Shown: positions 1-6,638, counted from the first letter of the stretch. The stretch: DNA of 13,115 bases from an uncultured Bacillus sp. (GCA_934215995.1 CAKQBC010000036.1:1-13115); one strand, 5' to 3'. Notes: a model not told the origin generated them from the letters alone. Translations and numbers: made by a program.

Positions 1-2366
1 GACGTATATACATCGTCTTTTACAAGACGTTCACTCATAATGATGGCATCTTCATAGTTATATCCATCCCATGTCATGAAGCCGACCAATACGTTTCGGC
101 CAAGGGCAAGTTCCCCTTTTTCCATGGATGGCCCGTCAGCAAGGATTTCACCTTTTACTACACGGTTCCCAACGCTTACGATTGGGCGCTGGTTGTAGCA
201 AGTTCCTTGGTTGGAACGGATGAATTTCTGCATGCGGTACTTATCAAGATTTCCTTTTACTTCTTGTCCGTCAACTACGGAAATACGGCGAACCCAAACT
301 TCGCGGGACTCGACATGTTCAACGATTCCCTCATGCTTACAGATTACTGCAGCACCGGAGTCTTTCGCTGATACGTACTCCATTCCTGTTCCTACAAGCG
401 GTGCTTCCGGCTGAAGCAACGGAACAGCTTGACGTTGCATGTTCGCTCCCATTAGGGCACGGTTGGAGTCATCGTTTTCCAAGAACGGAATACACGCAGT
501 CGCTGCAGAAACAACTTGTTTCGGAGATACGTCCATGTAGTCTACACGGTCGTTCGGCACAACTGTATTTTCACCGCGGAAGCGGGCAACTACTTCGTCG
601 TCAAGGAACGTGCCGTCTTCACCAAGGCGGACATTCGCTTGCGCCACTACATAGTTATCTTCTTCATCAGCAGTCAAATAGTTGATTTCGCTTGTTACTT
701 TTCCTGTATCAGGATCAACTTTTCGGTATGGTGTTTCAATGAAACCGAAGCGGTTCACTTTCGCGAAACTTGATAGCGAGTTGATCAAACCGATGTTTGG
801 TCCCTCTGGCGTTTCGATCGGACACATACGCCCATAGTGGGAGTAGTGGACGTCACGCACTTCCATGCCGGCACGTTCACGAGTCAAACCGCCTGGTCCC
901 AATGCAGATAGACGGCGTTTATGCGTCAGCTCGGCAAGCGGGTTGGTTTGATCCATGAATTGCGACAATTGGGAGCTTCCGAAGAACTCTTTGATGGACG
1001 CAATAACAGGGCGAATATTAATCAATTGCTGCGGCGTAATTGTGTTTGTATCCTGGATTGACATCCTTTCACGAACAACACGCTCCATACGGGATAGACC
1101 GATACGGAATTGGTTCTGCAAAAGTTCGCCTACTGAACGCAAGCGGCGGTTACCAAGGTGATCGATATCATCTGTATCGCCGACTTGATGCAATAGGTTG
1201 AAGAAATAGCTGATTGAAGCAATGATATCAGCAGATGTGATGTGTTTGATCTCTTCTGTGATATTTGCATTGCCGATGATGCTGATTTCTTTTTCGCCTT
1301 CTGCATCAGACGCAGCGTAGATTTTAATGGATTGAAGCAATACATCTTCTTCTACAACGCCGCCGTAAGGTCTATACGTTTTGAATCCAATGCCTTCTTC
1401 AAGGAACGGAAGGATGCGGTCCAATGTACGGCGATCCAAGATTGTTCCTTTTTCCACAATGATTTCGCCAGTTTCAGGGTCAACTAACGTTTCAGCAATA
1501 CGTTGGTTGAACAAACGGTTTTTGATGTGGAGTTTTTTATTTATTTTATAACGTCCTACATTCGCCAAATCATATCGTTTTGGGTCGAAGAAACGGGAAA
1601 CAAGCAAGCTTTTTGCGTTTTCCACAGTAGGCGGCTCACCCGGTCTCAGACGTTCGTAAATTTCGATTAATGCTTTATCAGTGCTTTCAGTGTTATCTTT
1701 TTCAAGAGTGTTGCGCAAGTATTCGTTGTCACCGATCAAGTCGATGATTTCCTGATCTGAACCGAATCCTAAAGCACGCAATAGTACCGTTACCGGCAAT
1801 TTACGTGTGCGGTCGATTCTTACATACACAACATCTTTTGCATCTGTTTCATACTCTAACCATGCACCGCGGTTAGGGATTACAGTTGCCGTAAAGCCTT
1901 TTTTACCGTTTTTATCTACCTTCTCACTGAAGTAGACACTTGGGGAACGAACCAATTGTGATACAATGACACGTTCTGCCCCATTCACGATAAATGTACC
2001 TGTTTCCGTCATTAGCGGGAAATCGCCCATGAATACATCCTGGTCTTTGACTTCCCCGGTTTCTTTATTAACCAGACGGACTTTCACACGTAGAGGAGCA
2101 GAGTACGTTACGTCTCTTTCCTTCGATTCCTCTACTGAGTATTTCGGATCACCTAAACTGTAATCGATAAATTCCAGAGAAAGGTTACCGGTGAAATCCT
2201 CGATTGGAGAAATGTCTTTGAACATTTCCCTTAATCCTTCATCCAAGAAGTTTTGGTAAGAAGCTGTTTGGATTTCTATTAGATTTGGTAATTCCAGCAC
2301 CTCGCTAATGCGTGCATAACTTCTGCGTTGGCGGTGTCGTCCATACTGAACAAGTTGACCTGTCAA
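1..2366 (-). CDS. rpoB: DNA-directed RNA polymerase subunit beta, N-terminal part (cut by window edge)
   Basis: The beta subunit forms half of the RNA polymerase active-site cleft and binds rifampicin. The window holds 788 complete codons and 2 nt of the next; the family is about 1190 residues in Bacillus, so about 400 C-terminal residues lie beyond position 1. The start is TTG at 2366-2364, reading [20 protein letters not shown], with GAGGGG 8 nt upstream. An in-frame GTG at 2375 is worse placed, and TTG is the start I recall for the B. subtilis gene. The protrusion and lobe regions come first. The rifampicin-binding cluster follows at codons 461-493 (about 888-986), containing [16 protein letters not shown] and [14 protein letters not shown]. 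Its Q469, D472, H482 and S487 match B. subtilis numbering exactly and are all wild type, so no resistance change is visible in this cluster. The gene is preceded by a ybxB-type methyltransferase gene and a leader of about 217 nt with its own promoter. Identification is certain. Confidence 0.98.
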   Translation of the reverse strand, partial: MTGQLVQYGRHRQRRSYARISEVLELPNLIEIQTASYQNFLDEGLREMFKDISPIEDFTGNLSLEFIDYSLGDPKYSVEESKERDVTYSAPLRVKVRLVNKETGEVKDQDVFMGDFPLMTETGTFIVNGAERVIVSQLVRSPSVYFSEKVDKNGKKGFTATVIPNRGAWLEYETDAKDVVYVRIDRTRKLPVTVLLRALGFGSDQEIIDLIGDNEYLRNTLEKDNTESTDKALIEIYERLRPGEPPTVENAKSLLVSRFFDPKRYDLANVGRYKINKKLHIKNRLFNQRIAETLVDPETGEIIVEKGTILDRRTLDRILPFLEEGIGFKTYRPYGGVVEEDVLLQSIKIYAASDAEGEKEISIIGNANITEEIKHITSADIIASISYFFNLLHQVGDTDDIDHLGNRRLRSVGELLQNQFRIGLSRMERVVRERMSIQDTNTITPQQLINIRPVIASIKEFFGSSQLSQFMDQTNPLAELTHKRRLSALGPGGLTRERAGMEVRDVHYSHYGRMCPIETPEGPNIGLINSLSSFAKVNRFGFIETPYRKVDPDTGKVTSEINYLTADEEDNYVVAQANVRLGEDGTFLDDEVVARFRGENTVVPNDRVDYMDVSPKQVVSAATACIPFLENDDSNRALMGANMQRQAVPLLQPEAPLVGTGMEYVSAKDSGAAVICKHEGIVEHVESREVWVRRISVVDGQEVKGNLDKYRMQKFIRSNQGTCYNQRPIVSVGNRVVKGEILADGPSMEKGELALGRNVLVGFMTWDGYNYEDAIIMSERLVKDDVYT

Positions 2367-2406
2367 CAGATTCACCCCTCAAATCAAGCGTTATAAGGAT
2401 CTATCA

Positions 2407-2436
2407 TCCGGGAAAAAGCTGATACAATATCCCGGA
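2407..2436 (-). promoter_or_regulatory. GC-rich hairpin in rpoB leader
   Basis: On the transcribed strand TCCGGGA (2436-2430) pairs perfectly with TCCCGGA (2413-2407), enclosing a 16-nt loop. It lies downstream of the terminator-like hairpin and about 26 nt before the rpoB ribosome-binding site. No U tract follows, so it is not itself a terminator. It could be a protein-binding or mRNA-stability element; this is inference from base pairing only. Confidence 0.4.
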
Positions 2437-2437
2437 C

Positions 2438-2466
2438 AAAAAGAAAATGGTTTTATTTCAAAACCA
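2438..2466 (-). terminator. terminator-like hairpin in rpoB leader
   Basis: The transcribed strand has a 7-bp stem, TGGTTTT / AAAACCA, around a 5-nt loop (2466-2448). Directly after it comes the U-rich run TTTTCTTTTT (2447-2438). This is the shape of an intrinsic terminator, but the stem has only two G-C pairs, so termination would be partial at best. Its position within the rpoB 5' leader would make it an attenuator rather than an end-of-operon terminator. Confidence 0.45.
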
Positions 2467-2518
2467 CAATTCAAAAAAACGAGCTATTATTATATATATA
2501 CTTTCCGCCTATTCACTT

Positions 2519-2548
2519 TTTATACATATTATGCTACAAATGCTTCAA
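2519..2548 (-). promoter_or_regulatory. possible second rpoB promoter
   Basis: TTGAAG (2548-2543) and TATAAA (2524-2519) are separated by 18 nt, a fair SigA-type match. It lies downstream of the better promoter at the ybxB-type gene's stop codon, in a very AT-rich stretch where chance matches are common. It is listed as a candidate only. Confidence 0.3.
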
Positions 2549-2589
2549 AAAATAGAAAGATAGCGGAAATTATACATATGCATTTTACA

Positions 2590-2618
2590 ATACTAGCACA
2601 ACCCCATTAGAGAGTCAA
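2590..2618 (-). promoter_or_regulatory. rpoB promoter (SigA type, extended -10)
   Basis: TTGACT (2618-2613) is followed after 17 nt by TAGTAT (2595-2590), which is preceded by TGC, giving an extended -10. The -35 hexamer contains the TGA stop codon of the upstream gene, so the promoter is packed against that gene's end. Transcription would start near 2583, leaving a leader of about 217 nt before the rpoB TTG start. The assignment rests on consensus match and spacing. Confidence 0.65.
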
Positions 2619-3220
2619 TTTTTTTTGGCTACAAGAATAAAATATCCTTTTTTCTTCGCAGCCACTTCGACATTGCCGAAGATTTCTTCCATTTTATCCA
2701 TTGCGGACGGTGCACCCTGCTTCTTCTGGATAACAACCCATAACTCTCCGCCCGGAAGCAGATGCTCATAGCTGTCGATGAAGATTTGGTGCACGGTTTG
2801 TTTTCCTGCCCTGATTGGCGGATTCGTCAAAACGGCAGAGAATGATTTATTCTCAACAGCTGAAAGAATATTGCTTTCATATATTTTGACATTCGGGATT
2901 CCATTTACTTCGGCATTGTCCTTAGCAAGCTGGATCGCCCTCGCATTTACATCCACCATTTCAACATTCTTATCGGGATATGCATAGGCAAGGCTCAACC
3001 CGATAGGACCATAGCCGCAGCCAACATCAAGTATATCCCCTTCACTTTCGCCAGCCAAAGAAAATGAATCGATCAGCAGCCTGGAACCAAAGTCCACTTC
3101 TTTCTTGGAGAATACTCCGTTATCCGTTTTAAAGCGGAACTTTTTGCCCCTGAGCGTAAACTCCCAATAGGTAGGGTTGCTTTCGGATTGGGGACTTCGG
3201 GAATAATAATGATTTGTCAT
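2615..3220 (-). CDS. ybxB: class I SAM-dependent methyltransferase, RsmC-like (YbxB)
   Basis: The predicted protein has 201 residues and belongs to the RsmC/RlmG-like small methyltransferase family. RsmC of E. coli methylates G1207 of 16S rRNA; the target of the short Bacillus form is inferred, not known from this sequence. The SAM-binding motif I is DVGCGYGPIG at 65-74, followed by the acidic motif II residue D90 in VEMVDVNARA and the catalytic-type NPP motif at 133-135 (LTNPPIRAGK). It matches the C-terminal methyltransferase half of E. coli RsmC and lacks the N-terminal half. AAGGAGGG sits 6 nt before the ATG. It lies between rplL and rpoB, as in other Bacillales, consistent with rRNA modification. 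A strong terminator separates it from rplL. I found no convincing promoter in the 205-nt gap, so it may depend on readthrough. Confidence 0.9.
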   Translation of the reverse strand: MTNHYYSRSPQSESNPTYWEFTLRGKKFRFKTDNGVFSKKEVDFGSRLLIDSFSLAGESEGDILDVGCGYGPIGLSLAYAYPDKNVEMVDVNARAIQLAKDNAEVNGIPNVKIYESNILSAVENKSFSAVLTNPPIRAGKQTVHQIFIDSYEHLLPGGELWVVIQKKQGAPSAMDKMEEIFGNVEVAAKKKGYFILVAKKN

Positions 3221-3335
3221 TAGACGCCCTCCTTATGGAAAGGATTTCGGAAGATGGAAACTTACAGAAGAAGTGTTCACGGAGAACATCTGGTCATTTC
3301 ATCCGGAGCATTTGCCCGCCATCTTTCTTATTGGT

Positions 3336-3406
3336 AAAAAATCAGGCCGGTTCTTTTCTGCTTCCGGCTGCACTCTGCATTTTCCCAGATGCATAGATTC
3401 GGAAGC
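3336..3406 (-). promoter_or_regulatory. possible alternative RNA folds in the rplL-ybxB gap
   Basis: In the transcript GCTTCCG (3406-3400) can pair with CGGAAGC (3366-3360), with an inner TGCAT/ATGCA stem. Alternatively GCCGG (3368-3364) can pair with CCGGC (3350-3346), followed 4 nt later by TTTTTT (3341-3336). The two folds share 3364-3366 and so exclude each other, an antiterminator/terminator-like layout. The terminator stem is only 5 bp with a 13-nt loop. No known riboswitch class is recognised, and chance pairing is possible. Confidence 0.3.
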
Positions 3407-3425
3407 AATCTTTATAAGTTTTGCC

Positions 3426-3459
3426 AAAAAAAGCCCGCTGGATTCAGCGAGCTTTTTTT
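3426..3459 (-). terminator. intrinsic terminator after rplL
   Basis: A 15-bp inverted repeat (arms 3426-3440 and 3445-3459) encloses a 4-nt loop. In the minus-strand RNA its single mismatch becomes a G-U pair, and the stem is flanked by seven A and seven U residues. It begins 8 nt after the rplL stop codon and is the strongest terminator in the window, closing the rplJ-rplL unit. The A/U flanks could allow weaker action in the other direction, but no plus-strand gene is present. Confidence 0.9.
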
Positions 3460-3467
3460 AAGCAATA

Positions 3468-3833
3468 TTACTTAACTTCAACGTTTGCTCCAACTTCTTC
3501 AAGTTTAGCTTTGATTTCTTCAGCCTCTTCTTTAGAAGCGCCTTCTTTGATTGCTTTTGGAGTGTTGTCAACAAGTTCTTTTGCTTCTTTAAGTCCAAGA
3601 CCAGTAACTTCACGTACCACTTTGATAACTTTGATTTTTTGGTCTCCAGCAGAAGCTAGAACTACGTCAAATTCAGTTTTTTCAGCAGCAGCGTCTGCAC
3701 CAGCAGCTCCGCCTACCATTGCTACAGGAGCAGCAGCAGTTACGCCGAATTCTTCTTCGATTGCTTTTACAAGGTCATTTAGTTCTAAAACAGTCATGGA
3801 TTTAACTGCTTCAATGATTTGTTCTTTAGTCAT
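3468..3833 (-). CDS. rplL: 50S ribosomal protein L7/L12
   Basis: L7/L12 forms the multi-copy flexible stalk of the large subunit that recruits and stimulates translation GTPases. The 121 residues are the normal length. An N-terminal dimerisation and L10-binding helix region (1-35, containing [17 protein letters not shown]) is followed by an Ala/Gly-rich hinge (about 33-52, [19 protein letters not shown]). The globular C-terminal domain (about 53-121) contains the factor-binding stretch [27 protein letters not shown] lies upstream of the ATG with good spacing. The gene follows rplJ after 76 nt and is co-transcribed with it. L12 is needed in several copies per ribosome, so the strong ribosome-binding site and separate initiation fit expectation. 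Confidence is very high. Confidence 0.98.
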   Translation of the reverse strand: MTKEQIIEAVKSMTVLELNDLVKAIEEEFGVTAAAPVAMVGGAAGADAAAEKTEFDVVLASAGDQKIKVIKVVREVTGLGLKEAKELVDNTPKAIKEGASKEEAEEIKAKLEEVGANVEVK

Positions 3834-3851
3834 TATGTTGTTCCTCCTTAA

Positions 3852-3897
3852 ATTCTATTAAAGGTTAATTTTTTTTCGTCATTGACGATTTTAGAAT
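3852..3897 (-). repeat. nested inverted repeat between rplJ and rplL
   Basis: An outer ATTCTA/TAGAAT pairing (3892-3897 with 3852-3857) encloses a TCGTC-AAT-GACGA hairpin (3876-3888). The RNA copy would leave the rplL ribosome-binding site single-stranded just downstream. On the transcribed strand the hairpin is followed by A residues, so it is not a terminator. It could affect stability or start-site exposure for rplL; the evidence is pairing only. Confidence 0.3.
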
Positions 3898-3909
3898 GCC
3901 GGGCAGCAA

Positions 3910-4410
3910 TTAAGCGCCTTGTTCTTCTTTTTGATCTGCAACTGCTTTAGTAGCAAGAGCAAGGTTACGGATCGGAGCTTGAAGTACGCTAAGCAACATA
4001 GAAAGAAGTCCTTCGCGGGATGGAAGTTCAGCAAGAGCTTGTACTTCTTCTTTAGTAGCGACGTTACCTTCGATAACACCAGCTTTAATTTCTAATGCTT
4101 CGTGTTTCTTTGCGAAATCATTAAGGATTTTCGCAGGAGCAATCACATCTTCAGTAGAGAACGCGATCGCATTCGGACCAGTAAGGGCTTCGTTCAACTC
4201 AGCAACCTCAGCTGATTCCGCAGCAAGACGAGTAAGCGTATTTTTGTACACTTTGAATTCTACTCCCGCCTCACGAAGTTGCTTACGAAGTTCAGTTACT
4301 TCCGCAACATTCAATCCACGGTAGTCAACAACAACAGTTGCTTTGCTGTTTTTTAGTTTGTCGGCAATTTCTTGCACGATTTGTTTTTTAGCTTCAATAG
4401 CGCTGCTCAT
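3910..4410 (-). CDS. rplJ: 50S ribosomal protein L10
   Basis: L10 anchors the L7/L12 dimers to 23S rRNA at the base of the stalk; the L10-L12 complex also represses its own operon. I choose the second of two adjacent ATG codons (4410), giving 166 residues beginning [10 protein letters not shown]. It lies 8 nt after AGGAGG and matches the B. subtilis start as I recall it; the first ATG (4413) would add one Met. The N-terminal rRNA-binding domain includes [20 protein letters not shown] and [11 protein letters not shown]. The C-terminal helix (about 130-166, ending [14 protein letters not shown]) is the L12-docking arm. The gene has its own promoter and an L10 leader with attenuator, and is paired with rplL. 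Confidence 0.98.
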   Translation of the reverse strand: MSSAIEAKKQIVQEIADKLKNSKATVVVDYRGLNVAEVTELRKQLREAGVEFKVYKNTLTRLAAESAEVAELNEALTGPNAIAFSTEDVIAPAKILNDFAKKHEALEIKAGVIEGNVATKEEVQALAELPSREGLLSMLLSVLQAPIRNLALATKAVADQKEEQGA

Positions 4411-4456
4411 CATTTACACCTCCTGTAGATTTGCTTGAAACACATTTATACCGTCC

Positions 4457-4494
4457 AAAAAGAAAACCCTCAATATCGATTGCAGACATGAGGG
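4457..4494 (-). terminator. attenuator terminator in rplJL leader
   Basis: CCCTCA (4494-4489) pairs with TGAGGG (4472-4467) and is followed by TTTTCTTTTT (4466-4457). It lies within the rplJ leader just downstream of the L10 leader structure. In B. subtilis the rplJL operon is controlled by L10(L12)4-dependent transcription attenuation, and this hairpin is in the position of that terminator. Confidence 0.75.
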
Positions 4495-4530
4495 CAGTTA
4501 ATTCCAGAAAAATAGTCAATGACTAAATAT

Positions 4531-4590
4531 ATCGAAATCACCTCGGCAGGGAATTAAGCTTTTGAAAGCACCTGCTGTCTACGGTACAAA
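4531..4590 (-). promoter_or_regulatory. L10 leader (ribosomal protein L10-L12 binding element)
   Basis: The transcribed strand reads CCGTAGACAGCAGGTGC, then CCCTGCCGAGGTGAT after a short loop. These are the characteristic conserved strands of the bacterial L10 leader, in which CAGCAGG pairs with CCTGCCG around a kink-turn-like internal loop. The element binds the L10-L12 complex and gives feedback control of rplJL, here probably through the attenuator hairpin just downstream. Recognition rests on remembered family sequence and structure. Confidence 0.85.
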
Positions 4591-4616
4591 TGGTATTCAT
4601 TTATTCAACAAAAGAA

Positions 4617-4646
4617 AGTATATAACATTTCTTTTGGTAAAGTCAA
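4617..4646 (-). promoter_or_regulatory. rplJ promoter (SigA type)
   Basis: TTGACT (4646-4641) and TATACT (4622-4617) are separated by 18 nt, starting 12 nt after the rplA stop codon. Transcription would begin near 4610, placing the whole L10 leader and its attenuator in the transcript. This makes rplJ-rplL a unit that can be expressed apart from rplK-rplA. Confidence 0.7.
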
Positions 4647-4658
4647 TTCTTTTTTATG

Positions 4659-5360
4659 TTAGTTTTTTACAGTGAAAGTAGATGGGTCAACTTTAACACC
4701 AGGGCCCATTGTAGAAGTTACAGTCAAGTTCTTGATGTAAGTTCCTTTAGCAGCCGCAGGCTTCACTTTCAACATTTGGTCGTACAATGCAGTGAAGTTT
4801 TCGATCAGCTTGCTGTCTTCGAAAGATACTTTACCGATTGGTACGTGGATGTTGGAAGTTTTGTCAACGCGGTATTCAACTTTACCTGCTTTGATTTCGT
4901 TAACAGCTTTTGTTACGTCGAAAGTAACTGTTCCTGTTTTAGGGTTTGGCATTAAACCTTTAGGTCCCAATACGCGACCAAGTTTACCAACTTCACCCAT
5001 CATGTCAGGTGTAGCTACGATTACGTCGAAATCGAACCAACCTTGTTGGATTTTGTTGATGTAATCAGCATCGCCTACGAAATCAGCGCCAGCAGCTTCT
5101 GCTTCTTTTGCTTTTTCGCCTTTAGCGAATACCAATACACGTTGAGTTTTACCAGTTCCGTTTGGAAGAACTAGCGCTCCACGGATTTGTTGGTCAGCTT
5201 TCTTAGGGTCTACTCCAAGACGGAAAGCTACTTCAACAGTTGCATCGAATTTAGTGAAGTTTGTTTTCTTCACAAGCTCGATAGCTTCAGCAACAGAATA
5301 TGCTTTTGAACGATCTACAAGCTTAACAGCTTCAGTATATTTTTTGCTTTTCTTAGCCAT
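4659..5360 (-). CDS. rplA: 50S ribosomal protein L1
   Basis: L1 forms the mobile L1 stalk with 23S rRNA helices 76-78 and helps release deacylated tRNA from the E site. It also acts as a translational repressor of the L11-L1 operon in E. coli and archaea. The start ATG at 5360 gives 233 residues, beginning [18 protein letters not shown], with AGGAGG 7 nt upstream; upstream in-frame ATGs lack such a site. The two-domain protein shows the expected [18 protein letters not shown] stretch, the domain-[18 protein letters not shown] signature and a C-terminal [14 protein letters not shown] segment involved in RNA contact. The upstream spacer holds a hairpin-U tract and a copy of the L1-site-like motif, suggesting autoregulation. 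Confidence 0.98.
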   Translation of the reverse strand: MAKKSKKYTEAVKLVDRSKAYSVAEAIELVKKTNFTKFDATVEVAFRLGVDPKKADQQIRGALVLPNGTGKTQRVLVFAKGEKAKEAEAAGADFVGDADYINKIQQGWFDFDVIVATPDMMGEVGKLGRVLGPKGLMPNPKTGTVTFDVTKAVNEIKAGKVEYRVDKTSNIHVPIGKVSFEDSKLIENFTALYDQMLKVKPAAAKGTYIKNLTVTSTMGPGVKVDPSTFTVKN

Positions 5361-5379
5361 TTTAAATCCTCCTAATAAT

Positions 5380-5405
5380 GTGGTTTTAACGGTATAACCT
5401 CCCAC
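5380..5405 (-). promoter_or_regulatory. L1-binding-site-like element upstream of rplA
   Basis: The transcribed strand reads GTGGGAGG (5405-5398), a short inner hairpin GGT-TAT-ACC, then AAAACCAC ending at 5380. The outer GTGG/CCAC stem with an unpaired GA and an A-rich opposite strand resembles the base of 23S rRNA helix 76, the natural L1 target (GGUGGGAGG...AAAUACCACC in E. coli). A second copy lies upstream of rplK. It sits 20-45 nt before the rplA start, close enough to the ribosome-binding site for L1 to block initiation. The function is inferred. Confidence 0.6.
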
Positions 5406-5406
5406 G

Positions 5407-5442
5407 AAAAAGGTTGCGAGCCGTTTTGTGAACTTCGCAACC
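5407..5442 (-). terminator. terminator-like hairpin between rplK and rplA
   Basis: GGTTGCGA (5442-5435) pairs perfectly with TCGCAACC (5419-5412) around a 15-nt loop and is followed by TTTTT (5411-5407). This looks like a moderate intrinsic terminator or attenuator inside the rplK-rplA unit. It ends one base before the L1-site-like element begins. No separate rplA promoter was found, so some readthrough must occur. Confidence 0.55.
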
Positions 5443-5473
5443 CCGTAGAAACGTCTAACTTATTAGCATAAGA

Positions 5474-5899
5474 TTAGTCTTCGATGACGATACCCATGCT
5501 GCGTGCAGTACCTTCAACCATGCGCATTGCAGACTCAACGTTTGCAGCGTTTAGGTCAGGCATTTTAGTTTCAGCAATCTCACGCACCTTGTCGCGTTTG
5601 ACTGTTGCAACTTTATTACGATTTGGTTCACCAGAACCAGACTCGATACCAGCTGCTTTCTTAAGCAATACTGCAGCAGGCGGAGTTTTCGTAATGAATG
5701 TAAAGGAACGGTCTTCGAAAACCGTGATTTCAACAGGAATGATAAGACCAGCTTGTTCTGCTGTACGAGCGTTGAACTCTTTACAGAAGCCCATGATGTT
5801 AACACCTGCTTGACCTAGTGCTGGACCAACTGGTGGAGCTGGGTTAGCTTTACCTGCAGGGATTTGAAGTTTTACAAGTTTAATTACTTTTTTAGCCAC
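5474..5899 (-). CDS. rplK: 50S ribosomal protein L11
   Basis: L11 binds 23S rRNA in the GTPase-associated centre at the stalk base and is needed for RelA-type stringent signalling and thiostrepton action. I take the GTG at 5899 as start, giving the usual 141 residues. AGGAGG precedes it at good spacing, and the product begins [20 protein letters not shown]; an upstream in-frame ATG would overlap the ribosome-binding site. The N-terminal domain carries the proline-rich factor and antibiotic contact [16 protein letters not shown]. The C-terminal rRNA-binding domain (about 70-141) contains [20 protein letters not shown] and ends [10 protein letters not shown]. It is first gene of the rplK-rplA unit, with its own promoter and a leader of about 130 nt. 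Confidence 0.98.
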   Translation of the reverse strand: MAKKVIKLVKLQIPAGKANPAPPVGPALGQAGVNIMGFCKEFNARTAEQAGLIIPVEITVFEDRSFTFITKTPPAAVLLKKAAGIESGSGEPNRNKVATVKRDKVREIAETKMPDLNAANVESAMRMVEGTARSMGIVIED

Positions 5900-5926
5900 G
5901 AGACACACCTCCTTAAAGTCCGTGAT

Positions 5927-5956
5927 GTGGTAATAGGGGTCTTATTCCCCTCCCAC
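5927..5956 (-). promoter_or_regulatory. L1-binding-site-like element upstream of rplK
   Basis: The transcribed strand has GTGG-GA-GGGG (5956-5947), a 7-nt loop, CCCC (5939-5936), then TATTA and CCAC (5930-5927). The outer GTGG/CCAC stem, the unpaired GA and the A/U-rich opposite side match the element before rplA and the L1 target at the base of 23S helix 76. It lies 27 nt before the rplK GTG, beside the ribosome-binding site. It is therefore a good candidate operator for L1 repression of the operon. Confidence 0.6.
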
Positions 5957-5961
5957 TCATA

Positions 5962-6029
5962 TTCTTTATATATTAAAATAAAGAACTAAACAACTGTTCA
6001 GGTCTCTAGTCATCGAGACATACTGACCT
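5962..6029 (-). promoter_or_regulatory. structured 5' part of the rplK leader
   Basis: An AGGTC/GACCT pairing (6029-6025 with 6004-6000) and a GTCTC/GAGAC pairing (6019-6015 with 6006-6002) share bases, so they are alternatives. Further downstream TTCTTTAT pairs with ATAAAGAA (5985-5978 with 5962-5969). None is followed by a U tract typical of a terminator. No known leader family is recognised in this part. Confidence 0.3.
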
Positions 6030-6034
6030 AGGAA

Positions 6035-6063
6035 ATTTTATCATCTTTTAAAAACCATTTCAA
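6035..6063 (-). promoter_or_regulatory. rplK promoter (SigA type, extended -10)
   Basis: TTGAAA (6063-6058) and TAAAAT (6040-6035) are separated by 17 nt, with TGA directly before the -10 hexamer. The promoter starts 11 nt after the nusG stop codon. Transcription would begin near 6028, giving a leader of about 130 nt before the rplK GTG. Confidence 0.7.
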
Positions 6064-6074
6064 GTTTTTTCGAA

Positions 6075-6608
6075 TTATATTTTTTCCACCTGGTTGAAAT
6101 CCAGCTCCACTTTCGTGTCTCGGCCGAACATGTTGACCATTACTTTCAGCTTCGCTTTGTCTTTATCCAGCTCTTCAATCGTACCGGAATAAGATGCAAA
6201 CGGGCCTTCTTTGATTTGGACGGATTCGCCCAACTCGAAATCAACTTCGATCCGCTTCTCATCCATGCCCATACGTTTCAGGATCGTAACAACTTCTTCA
6301 GGCAATAACGGAGTCGGCTTGGAACCTGCGCCGGCAGAGCCTACGAAGCCTGTAACGCCCGGTGTATTGCGGACAACATACCAGGAATCGTCAGTCATGA
6401 TGATTTCGACTAATACATAGCCTGGGAATACCTTTTTCTTCACGACTTTTTTCTTGCCGTTCTTGATATCCATCTCTTCTTCTTCAGGGACTACCACTCG
6501 GAAGATTTTATCCTGCATTCCCATCGATTCAACACGTTTCTCAAGATTTGCCTTAACCTTATTTTCATAACCGGAATAAGTGTGTACTACGTACCAATTC
6601 TTTTCCAT
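6075..6608 (-). CDS. nusG: transcription termination/antitermination factor NusG
   Basis: NusG binds the RNA polymerase clamp and modulates pausing and termination; in Bacillus it stimulates pausing at specific sites. The 177 residues are the normal length. The NGN domain spans about 1-110, starting MEKNWYVVHTYSGYENKVKA, with the hallmark KKKVFPGYVLVEI and RNTPGVTGFVGS stretches. The KOW domain is at about 123-177 (ESVQIKEGPFASYSGTIEEL). The start is the ATG at 6608, matching the family N-terminus. The best Shine-Dalgarno match lies about 24 nt upstream and is separated from the ATG by a small hairpin, which is unusual. It follows secE after about 200 nt containing a terminator-like hairpin and a possible promoter. 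Confidence 0.98.
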   Translation of the reverse strand: MEKNWYVVHTYSGYENKVKANLEKRVESMGMQDKIFRVVVPEEEEMDIKNGKKKVVKKKVFPGYVLVEIIMTDDSWYVVRNTPGVTGFVGSAGAGSKPTPLLPEEVVTILKRMGMDEKRIEVDFELGESVQIKEGPFASYSGTIEELDKDKAKLKVMVNMFGRDTKVELDFNQVEKI

Positions 6609-6638
6609 TTCATTCAGGACGTAATGTCCTTCCCTCCC
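6609..6638 (-). promoter_or_regulatory. hairpin-bridged ribosome-binding region of nusG
   Basis: The purine-rich run GGGAGGGA (6638-6631) is followed by a 15-nt perfect hairpin, AGGAC-ATTAC-GTCCT (6630-6616), then 7 nt to the ATG. The GGAGG core is 24 nt from the start codon in the linear sequence, too far for normal initiation. With the hairpin folded, the effective spacing is about 9 nt. A weaker AAGGA within the hairpin arm is also too distant, at 18 nt. Confidence 0.5.

Noticed and set aside
1..2366. Possible rifampicin-resistance change or intein in rpoB
   Set aside because: The resistance cluster (codons 461-493) is wild type at Q469, D472, H482 and S487. The reading frame runs without insertion, and codon numbering stays in register with B. 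subtilis up to H482.
3214..3461. Two short plus-strand open frames in the rplL-ybxB gap
   Set aside because: They overlap the methyltransferase gene's start region or the rplL terminator, have no ribosome-binding sites and resemble no known protein.
3421..3861. 146-residue plus-strand open frame opposite rplL
   Set aside because: It is antisense to rplL and its terminator, and its Ser/Ala/Thr-rich composition is that of a reversed ribosomal protein gene.
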